From: Dactylonectria macrodidyma | Taxonomy: Eukaryota > Ascomycota > Sordariomycetes > Hypocreales > Nectriaceae | Assembly: GCA_020744425.1 (NCBI GenBank) | Contig: JAGMUV010000015.1 | Coordinates: 806,001 to 870,000, forward strand | DNA: 64,000 nucleotides | Direction of reading: 5' to 3' | Shown: piece by piece, positions 55,370 through 64,000 of the stretch | Numbering within the stretch: position 1 is the first letter of the stretch | Layout of the letters: each line of letters starts with the position of its first letter | Notes under the pieces: generated by a model | The model's database searches: none | Seen by the model: the letters and a program-made list of their open reading frames with translations, nothing else | Told to the model about the DNA's origin: nothing | Program-made: the position numbers and the translations under genes

Positions 55370-56233
55370 GGGGGGAAATGAATTGTATGATTATGGGAAA
55401 AATGATGGATACCTGGTCTGGATGGCCCATTTGCTAATGTTCAAGCTTGTGATTTGGCATGGTTTAGGAGTACCTAATTTGATATTCAATGATTAACCTC
55501 ATCATAACGTTCCCTCTAGCCTTCCCAAGTCATGCCGCTGCTGAAATCTTTAGCGTCAACGTGCAGAGTGTCTTAGCTGGTTGACATTGAGGTTCTGCGA
55601 AGCGATTTTCGAACTCCTTCACCGGTAACTGAGATATCTAGAACTCTGGCGAGCCTGCGGCCAAACTACTGGGAGTTTGCAATAGATCTGGCTAAGGCCG
55701 GGCAATTTTCAGTCTATATATAATTGGTCCTGATGCGTGAAGAACGCTGATGGTGATGGTGACCGCTCGGGTGGTGACGTTTTCCCAGTGGGGCAGGCTC
55801 CCCTCACAACACCAGCGGGATCAGGATTAGCATGCATAACATTACCACGAATACAGTCACTTTGACCACAGCCTTATGGCTCCCTTTCCAATTGCGAAAC
55901 AGGCTTATATTTTTCCGTCTTTGTCCTGGTTGTATTCCTTGCAATTACAATGGGCGTCACTGGCTAATTTTTGTCTCGGCGGATAGTTTCCTCTCCCAGC
56001 TGGATATTGAATATAAGCCACTGGACTTCCTGGCCAATCGATTTTCTTACAATCACAGCCACGCTTCTTGCCTAATATCGGATTTTGCCCGTAGTCACCG
56101 CCTAGTTCGCAGGTCCGTGAGGCTGACCTGCTTGAGGCAGACACCTCTTCAGCCTGATGAATTCTTTCTAGGACACATGACACCGTATCTTCCTCGTTTT
56201 GTCCCCATCTCAGCGTTGTGGCCCCATCTAAAA
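55370..56233. other. Region upstream of the HET pseudogene
   Basis: The reading frame of the HET exon 1 stays open back to an ATG at 55832, so a start 134 codons further upstream is possible. That extension has no family resemblance. Otherwise AT-rich flank. Confidence 0.45.
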
Positions 56234-58992
56234 ATGGATGGTGGAGACCCAAATTGCAGTCATATCGACATTGTCTGTATAGACACATATCTCTTGTCAT
56301 GTTTGAGCTGTGGTGCAATCGGCGCCATTGAACCAGTCGTTGCACCTCGCCCTAGCCCCAGGACGGAAAATTTGACACATACCTTGGTGCCTATACAGCC
56401 ATTGGTTTGGCCAGCCTCTGTTGAATATTTGGCCAGTTCGAGCGATGCTCAAGTAGCTGAGGCCTTGCAGCTCTGCGAGCTCAAGAAATCCCAGGTTCAG
56501 CCAAGGACTGTCCCAGGGGAGCAGAATGCTCCGGATTTCGAGAACCAGATGGAAGTAAGTAATCGTCTTTAAATTCTCTTTTAGGACGATTATACTAAGA
56601 TATTCGTCCACCCTAGTCGAAGCCCTTTGTCTATAAACCTTTGGAGGAGCACACGCACATCCGACTTCTCGAGGTATCCCCCGGCAGTCGAATAGACTCC
56701 CTCCACGGGCGACTGCGAGTGGTTAACTGGAGTGAAGAAAATACATACGGCGCTTTGTCGTAAACTTGGGCAGATGAAGATGGCGATGCCGCACTCTGTA
56801 GGCGGATATTTCTTGACGAAGACTGGAGCCCTCTGCCAATCACGCTTAGTTGCGATAGGGCCTTGCGATCCTTGCGAAAGAAAGATTGCAAAGTCACAGT
56901 CTGGGTTGATGCTATCTGTATCAACCAATGGTCGTCCTCGGAGAGGTCACATCAGGTCTCTCTCATGCATCAAATCTACTCAATGGCCGATATAGTGCAC
57001 GTCTACGTTGGAGAAGCGGAACATGGCTTGGATAAAACCGGGGATCGATCTATCCACCAGCTCAAGAATTTCGGGACTATCGGAGCCACGAGCTTGTTTT
57101 CTTTGGATAACACATTTACCACATTTTTTTCTCGGCCATACTTCTCCCGTTTGTGGGTTGTCCAAGAAGTCCTGCTGGCTCGCTCCATCACCATGCATTG
57201 CGGCGAGTTTTCTGTGGAGCTATCGAAAGACGCAATCACCAAGATCAAACAGCACGGTGTTCAGGTACCGTCATGGATCGGCCTCATCGGAAGGATCAAG
57301 TCCGAGTCTAAGATACCACTCGATGAATTCGCGAACCTCCTCCTAGCAACTTCCGATTGCGGCATGAGTGACATGCGCGACAAGATTTTCGGACTGCTTG
57401 GTTTGGTCGAAGACACGGAAGCAGAGCTGCTGAATGCTGATTATAACTTGATGGTTCGAGAGGTGTACATTGGCGTGGCGGCTTATCTACTGCGGAACAA
57501 AAACTGTTTCCAGGTTCTCGAGATCGCAGGCTCTGAGGAGAAGATGGGCCTGCGACAGACGTACGGCATACCTTCTTGGGTTCCATTATGGAGCTCGCAA
57601 ACTATGATGAACAGCAATGAGGATATATCACTCGAGTATGCTGCGCTGGAGGAAGACTACAGGGAGCATCCGGGCCTCAGAGCTAGGGATTATGAATTTG
57701 TGAAAATTCAGAGCCTTGGTTGCCCACCAGAGAACTCTCAAACAGGCTCAGGATCAGAGCATCCATCAAAGCACAAGATAGAGATCCACTCTGCAACAGG
57801 CGCTCTTGTCGCCTACGGCTACAATGTCATCGACTTGGACAGTTTACATCTGCTGTTCAAATCCGGCCCAGAACACCCCAAAATACGGATGAATGTCATT
57901 AGTAGTGACTTTTGTTCTTTTGGTGGAGGTGTTGTGCTTGGAATCCGTGCCGCTTTGTGGGCGCTGAGAAGGGCACGAAACGCGAAAGAGCGCTCTTATT
58001 GCATCATAGGGATACTGGGCTGCGACAAACTATTCTTGGCAACGAGATCAACAACTGTTGGTCATCCAGCCACGTACGAACTGCTTTCCTCCTGTGTGGT
58101 AGCGCTCATTCATGATGCGAAGAAAGTAAAAGTCAATATGGAGCATCCTTTGCCAGAAATATGGCTACACTTGCTAGAAAAGTGCTATCCCCTTTCAAGG
58201 ACGAGCCTCGACTTTCTGATCCGGTGGAGGAAGATACTCAATACGTTAACGCATGAAAATGCCGAGCTGTCTGACAAGCACAAGACTCATGCTACAACAC
58301 AACTGTGGCAGTCTTCTGAACAATCGGACGAGAATGATCCACTCTGGGCTGAATACCGGGCAATGAATGGTGGCTATAGCTCTGAAGCCACGGACCATCC
58401 CATGTCCAACATGGAACTGCTGTTCAAATTTTGGGATGAAGCCGCATTTGAGTCTGTTGATCGTCTCAGGCACTTGGCAGATGCAGATAAGAAGCATGAA
58501 CCTGACCTGACCGCGTGGGAGCATTCTATGACCATGATGCACTCCTATGTGCACATTTTAGCCTGGTCATCTGATTCTCCGTCAACTTTTCGGCGTCGGG
58601 TCCAATGGTCATCGGATTTTCAGTCACAATTAGACACGTGGAGGCAAACCGCAAACCGTCTAGCTTGGGCCTTTGCGAACATGCCGGGGATAGACTTTTC
58701 TGTCGAAAGCCACGTCCGCGACGTTCTCATCACCCCCGGCTTGGCCGACGACATCTTGAAAACTCTTCGATCCTACTTGAAACGGTCTAGGAGCAAGGTC
58801 AAGATAGAACAAATGCTCAAGGACACCCCCTTGATTGGATCTGCTGATTGGAGTAATTTCAAAATCAACTTCGAATCCATGTGCTTGGCCTTTTCTGGTT
58901 ATGAGGATGTGAAACGGATGATGCTGCGGAGAAATGTAGTTAAAGGAATGATTCTGGCCGAGTATAAACTTGATCAGATCGTTATTGTCTGA
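56234..58992 (+). pseudogene. HET-domain gene with an in-frame stop in the signature motif
   Basis: Two exons (56234-56554, 56617-58992; intron 62 nt, donor GTAAGT, acceptor CCCTAG) give 899 codons including the final stop. A TAA at 56761-56763 interrupts codon 156. It falls in the HET signature: upstream reads TYGALS and downstream reads TWADEDGD, so the stop sits where the family has an invariant aromatic residue (A-L-S-Y-x-W). The rest is intact: WVDAICINQ, IYSMADIVHVYVGE and FFSRPYFSRLWVVQE, then about 500 residues without a stop. The N-terminus has CLSCGAIGAI, common in HET proteins. HET proteins trigger cell death on non-self recognition. The first ATG after the stop (about 56,966) would lack most of the HET domain. 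Sequencing error is possible. Confidence 0.82.
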
Positions 58993-59210
58993 AACGCTTT
59001 GTAATTACTCTACTGCTCCATTGGACGTAAGAGCTGGCAAGAAAGAACTCAATTCTCAATTTATGGTTTCTATGATTTAGATGCAGACTTGAGGCAACGC
59101 GACATCGATATGAACCTACATTGGTCGGTAGTGAGTTGTCTCAAATCATTTACTCGACATCTCCAGATCTGCTGCCGTCCAATAAGTGACCGTATCGTAT
59201 AGCCAGTACG

Positions 59211-62200
59211 TCAGAGCGTCTCGATAGTCTGTATCAAGTGCCCATGTTCCTCCTTGAGACCATTTACTTCAACTGCAAGCTTCTTTAAAAGCTGTTCTCT
59301 CTTCTCATCGGACTCTGTGCGATTATTCCGGAGGGTTGCCTGGCTGTGAAAAACCATGTCGACATCGCTCTTGATACTCTGCCAAACCATGCTGAGGACC
59401 ATTTGCAACCTCTCAGCAGTCACTCGAATCAGTTCCTCCATGCTGGTGGATAGATAAATGCCAAGAATTGGGAACAGGGTTCCGCCTTCAATATGTCCCT
59501 GGATGATTTCTTTTTGCCTTTCGAACATTCCCCGGCCTGTTGTCCAATTGGCATCAGTATTTCGGATATAGTTTGCATCATGTCTGGGACGTTGTACTAA
59601 CCGAACTGGCTACTGGCGGAACGATACAAGGGAATCATCTCTTTGAGAATAAATGAGTTGGTATTCGAGTCAGAAGCATACCTGCGAATGGCTCTATAGA
59701 AAGATGAGAAAGCGTCACATCATAGGGAAACCAGATTACGCCTGGAGCGTTGGAACGATAGACCAGGGCAGGATATAAACTTACTTCACTTCACCAAGGA
59801 AGGTTCTCTCTTCTCGCTTGATCAAATACTCAAAGTTTCGAATCTGAGAGTCGATGCTGCTGGCTAAAGGCGTGGCATGGTCGGAGGTAGCTTTGTCTGG
59901 TACATTTAGTGATCTCCCGAAGACAACGGGGACAACAGCAACGAGGTTGACATACTGCGGATGGTCAATTCGACGTCATTCAAGAATTTCTGCGTCTTAT
60001 TAAGAAGGCCCGAGAAAACCAGAGCGACCTCCTCCTCAACGAGGTCCCACTGAAACTCGAGCTCCATGCGCATCTTCCAAATGATCTTGGCGTTCCAGTC
60101 CTCGGCATCTCGCTTTGATGTTTCGTGGTTGCCGTTGTTGTGGCACCACGCTCTATACTGGGCTGCGGTGGTATGATTAGCAGTAAGGTCTGGGAAGAGA
60201 AGGATCAGGGTTTAACTACAAAAGTGCCACTGTTCGAGTAAGGTTAATCCACAGGTCTTGTTGCTGGCTCAATGGGTTCTGTTACTTACAGTCTGCCACC
60301 TTCTGCCCTCAGTAATTGCCGCTCGTTCCCAATGCTTGTCTCTCCCAACTGCTCCGGTACTTGAGTCAACAGCACGAATATGGATCGTACAGGGTGTTTG
60401 GGGACGCACCTATCAAGTTCATAATCTGTTCTTGGAAGCATTTTTCGAAGTCCTGTCGGAATGTTCCAACCAGGCTAGGAATCTGGTTTGCGTTAGCTGC
60501 GGGTAATCGCGACAGATGTGCGTCGTCAACCATGTATCTGTCTTACCTCACAAATCCTCTCGTTCAATTGAAGGTACACTTCCTCTTTCAGACCCACCTC
60601 TTCTTCCAGCTGGTCGTTCTGGAAGCTGTTCGTCCATAAGTGGAGTGAATTGAGAAGTGTCGATAGTTTTGACTGCAAGAAGTGCTTGGCTTCTCCTAGC
60701 TGAGCGTCGGCAGTCATACTGTGGCAAAATCGCCGAAGATCTGGGATACCGCTTGCCATTACATACTCGGTGTTTCCTTTCTGGGAATACTTCTGATACA
60801 TGGTGTTGGATACACAGAAGACGTCAAGCGTCTTACCTTCCATGTCAGCAGCATAGGCGCGTTGTAGACCTTGCGTCACATGGTCGTTTCTCGCTTGGAT
60901 CAGTAGAATCTCCTGCCTGATACCGAGTTAGCTTTAACTGGTCTCTACAATTGTCAAAGGCTCGACTCATAGCTCACTTCTTCTTAGCAGCCTTCTTTCT
61001 TGGTCGGTCCCCCGCAGATTTGGCCGCCTTGATCTCATCATCAAGCTCTGTGATGGTTTCAGAGGATATTCGCTTGTTGGGTCCACAGAACTTAGTCCTA
61101 GCTTTGTCTTTGTTGAGTTCCTGTTTCATGGGTCAGTCTCGCAGTATAGCGCGATACGAGGAATCGACGATACCTCTGATTTTGTACAAACAACGGCAAG
61201 TTTAAAGTTTTTACTACCCGACTGTTCCCACTCCATCGGCACGTGACGTGACAACACCCAGAACAAAGACGATTTCAGTGACTGATCAGTGATAGCTCGA
61301 GAGATCTCTGCCACGATGAATACGTTGTCACATTTGATCAGATAGTCTTGAGTTGCTCGGACTCTTGCCAAATTCGTATCTTGGAGGCCTGGGAACAGAA
61401 TGTCAGCAAGCTAGTTCGGTGCCCCGTGAGATAATGATCATACCAGGCAAATCAGCGAGCACGACACCGGTCCTCAAAACCTGAGAATTGAGATAGACTC
61501 TAAATTCGTTTTGTCAGCCGAATGATAGTTGCTTTTGCTTATGCCAAGATGCCTGCGACGTACCGGATAATCTTAGTGAATGGCCAGTATTTATCTTGCA
61601 TGAACACTTTCGTTTTCTCGCAGCATTCTTCAGCAGTCTGGGCCGTAGACACCCAGAACCCGTTGTTTCCTCCGCTTGGCCACTCAATTTCTTCAACCCA
61701 CTGGAGAACTTGAGTTGTGATTCTCTCCAAGGCGCCTTCCGACATGTCCCTGAGGAAGTCCTTCGTAAACCGACGCTGGTGTTGAAAGGCGGATTGCAAA
61801 GCAGACCAAGCTTGGTCCGATTCTCGCATATATCGACCATAATCTTGTTCCGAAGTGTCGTCCGATTCAACACCGGGAAGGTAGAGCTGTCTAAAGCTCC
61901 ATAGAAGTTCTTTTACCAGCTCTTTCATACCAGATGCTGAGAGATATTCCACTTCTATCGTAATGGGAGCGACATGCTCTGCCTTCTTTTGTCGATACTC
62001 AGTCACAACTGAGGTACATGCGGAGCCTATATCGGCCTGGAAGATTGTCAGTGCTGTAATTTTTGAACCTTTTCTTTCAACCCGGGGGCTGAAAATAACG
62101 CACCGTTTGAGCGATCTCTGAAACGTGGAGAAGGGAGTTGATTAGGCTGCTTTTGCCTGTGACTCAATTAGCATGGCACCATACAGCGTGAGCCCTGGAA

Positions 62201-63531
62201 AAACTGTACCCTCGCCCGAGTCACCCAACACCGCAATGGTGCGTGTATCAGAACCCTGGAATCTTCTTAGGCTCTTGGCATCTTCCATCAGCCTTTTGAG
62301 GGTTGCATCAGAATCAGTAAGACCACAGTCTGTCAATTTTTGCATAGCAGCGAGAGCATTCTTTGCAATGCTGGAACCACTTTTCAGTGCGGTCTGAAAG
62401 ACAGGAGTGAAGAAAGGATGAGAAGGTGCTGTTTCAGCCTGTGCATCATAGGGGGGGACTTGAGTTCGATGCTTCGGAGGCAGAGACTGAGATATCAGAG
62501 ACACTTGTGAGACGCTGTTGCGTGCTAGGTCTTGTGCCTCGCTGCTGTCCAGGGGTCGAGGAAGGCGATGAAGCGAGAGAGAGAGTTCGTGATCTTCCAG
62601 CGGAGGGCGGGGTTGCAGGTATTGGGGAAGAAAATGCTGGGGCTGGAGAGCTGACTGCCGGGGCAGAGTGTGAAGCACTCAGTGAAATGGGGGTGATTCT
62701 GAATGGGGACTGAAGCGAAGTGGAAGATGGTTGTGGTGATGCTCCTCGAGAAGGGGTTGGCGATGGCAAGGGCGTGATGTTGTGCAGCAAAGAGAACGAG
62801 AATGGCGTCGACGATGAGGCCTCAGGGCTTAGGGAGGAGTCCCCAGTACCAAGAGACCCAAAGCGAAACACTGGAACAGGGCTGCTGCTTTGTTGACCGG
62901 CAGCCGGCAGTGATGAGGCAACACGAGCTGGAGACGAGGAACCTCGATTGTCAGCACCCACGAATGCAGTTGGAATAGGGTTGTCGGTGCCCTTCGTGGG
63001 AGTACGTATTGGTGACGCTAAGTCGGCCTGAGTGAGAGAGATTCCACTAGAAGAATCCCTAAACTGAAAGATAGAATCTGGGCCGCTTCCTTGACGATGG
63101 GGAGTACCCAAAGATGAGGTGCTATTGAATTCAGGCGAGGGAATGTTATCACCAGCAGCCTGAAAACGAAACAAGGAGGTTGGAGTACCCGAGAAGGAGC
63201 CTCTAGCAGAAGCTGGTCGATTCTCATCACCGGTACTCCCAGAGCTGAATCTAGGACCTTGACTGCTACCTTGTCTATCAGGCGTGCTCAACCAGGTCGG
63301 TGGCGACGAGGCGGGATTAGGCCTTGTTGAATCAGCAAATGGTGGCGGCAAGGGCTGGCCAAATATGAATGATCCCCGTGTAGACTGAGACGAGTCAAAG
63401 GAGAAATCAAAAGCCGGGCTGGCTGGCCGGCTGGCTGGTGTTTGGTACTGCGTGTCCCCCGGCGAGCTCTGGCTACTCAGAGGCAGAGCTTCCAGTTCAG
63501 CAGAGGGAGGGGTAGTTGGGGGACTGGCCAT
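59211..63531 (-). pseudogene. SLIP-GC/dynamin-like large GTPase with a frame break
   Basis: My model has 13 exons: 62210-63531, 62104-62156, 61564-62036, 61444-61499, 61174-61388, 60978-61120, 60547-60916, 60410-60482, 60290-60348, 59956-60157, 59785-59896, 59602-59693 and 59211-59536. All junctions after exon 1 keep phase. Exon 1 is one base too long: its frame from the ATG runs into TGA just after a C7 run (62451-62457), and the next frame continues to the GTPase domain. Total about 1,164 aa if frame were kept. The first 350 residues are Ser/Pro-rich. The GTPase has P-loop GDSGEGKSS, switch DLPG and a TKSE in the G4 place. A basic RPRKKAAKKK may be a nuclear signal. It resembles the nuclear GTPase SLIP-GC family. 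A weak 46- or 55-nt intron could also restore frame, so it may be intact. Confidence 0.7.
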
Positions 63532-64000
63532 TCTGACGCTTGAGTGAAAGAAGGTGTCGATCCTGACAAACGTAGGGGGAATGATGAATGAAGTGTATCG
63601 CTTAGCAAGGGCGTCAGGTAACTTATGCGTCCTGCAGAGAAGGCTTGATTTCGGAACTTGAGGATAATCTTGTCTAACAAGTCAAATGAAAATAGAAGGA
63701 TGGTAGAGAGGGAATTTAATGGCCCATTCAAAGCCGGGGAGCTCTCATCTCCCTCCATCAGTCATGTGCGTGTGGCTTGGGAGGGGGGGTGGGGGGGTTC
63801 CATTTCTACTTCAACCAACAGTTAATGCAAGTCAGTGGGCCTGTTTAGGTCCAGTAACCTATGATCAGCCCGTTTCAGGTGTCCTGCAGGCGGACAACTT
63901 AAGGCAGGTCAGTTGGTTGTTGGTCCAACGAGATTTACTAGGTTAGGGCGATTTCTGCCGATCCATGTTCCGGTGCGGCCGCGAAGTTGGTGTCAAGACA
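63532..64000. other. Upstream flank of the GTPase gene, window end
   Basis: This is the promoter side of the GTPase gene. A G-rich run (GGGAGGGGGGGTGGGGGGGTT, 63,780-63,800) stands out and could form a G-quadruplex. No gene is seen before the window ends. Confidence 0.45.

Overview
The window looks like a chromosome segment of a filamentous ascomycete (Pezizomycotina, most likely Sordariomycetes and possibly Hypocreales; the class is an inference). The genes carry short spliceosomal introns of about 50-190 nt with GTRNGT donors, YAG acceptors and CTAAC-like branch sites. Leaders are pyrimidine-rich, and the families present are fungus-specific (Zn2Cys6 regulators, HET domain, urea symporter, amidases). 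I built all exon models by hand from splice signals and reading-frame phase; none has transcript support.

Layout. 0-31 kb is mostly housekeeping: an E-box bHLH regulator (2.3 kb), a small conserved protein of unknown function (5.5 kb), an SDR oxidoreductase (6.5 kb), the GPI-lipid remodelling protein PER1 (7.8 kb), a DUR3-type urea symporter (9.6 kb) divergent from an amidase (12.6 kb), the spindle checkpoint kinase MPS1 (15.3 kb), mitochondrial ribosomal protein bL21m divergent from NSA2 (18.5-20.3 kb), a Harbinger-transposase-derived ORF (20.9 kb), protein arginine methyltransferase 1 (21.9 kb), phosphoacetylglucosamine mutase (24.0 kb), MUS81 (26.8 kb), riboflavin synthase (28.6 kb) and the TPR protein ACL4 (30.0 kb).

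32-55 kb is an accessory block that reads like a small metabolic cluster: Zn2Cys6 regulator <-> MFS transporter, DUF3237 protein <-> second amidase, YCII-like protein -> <- classical SDR, second MFS transporter <-> FAD-linked oxidase, then a C2H2 + Zn2Cys6 regulator. There is no polyketide synthase, NRPS or terpene synthase, so uptake and breakdown or detoxification of an amide-containing compound is the simplest reading (inference). The DUR3/amidase pair at 9.6-14.6 kb could handle nitrogen released from amides. Its shared promoter carries an array of eleven 20-bp repeats whose consensus contains an inverted CCAAT box.

56-63.5 kb holds two genes of types linked to fungal non-self recognition or large-GTPase function, and both have broken frames. 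A HET-domain gene has a TAA codon inside its signature motif. A 13-exon SLIP-GC/dynamin-like GTPase loses frame at a C7 run. The most notable observations are this broken pair, the 20-bp promoter array and the 23-kb putative catabolic cluster.
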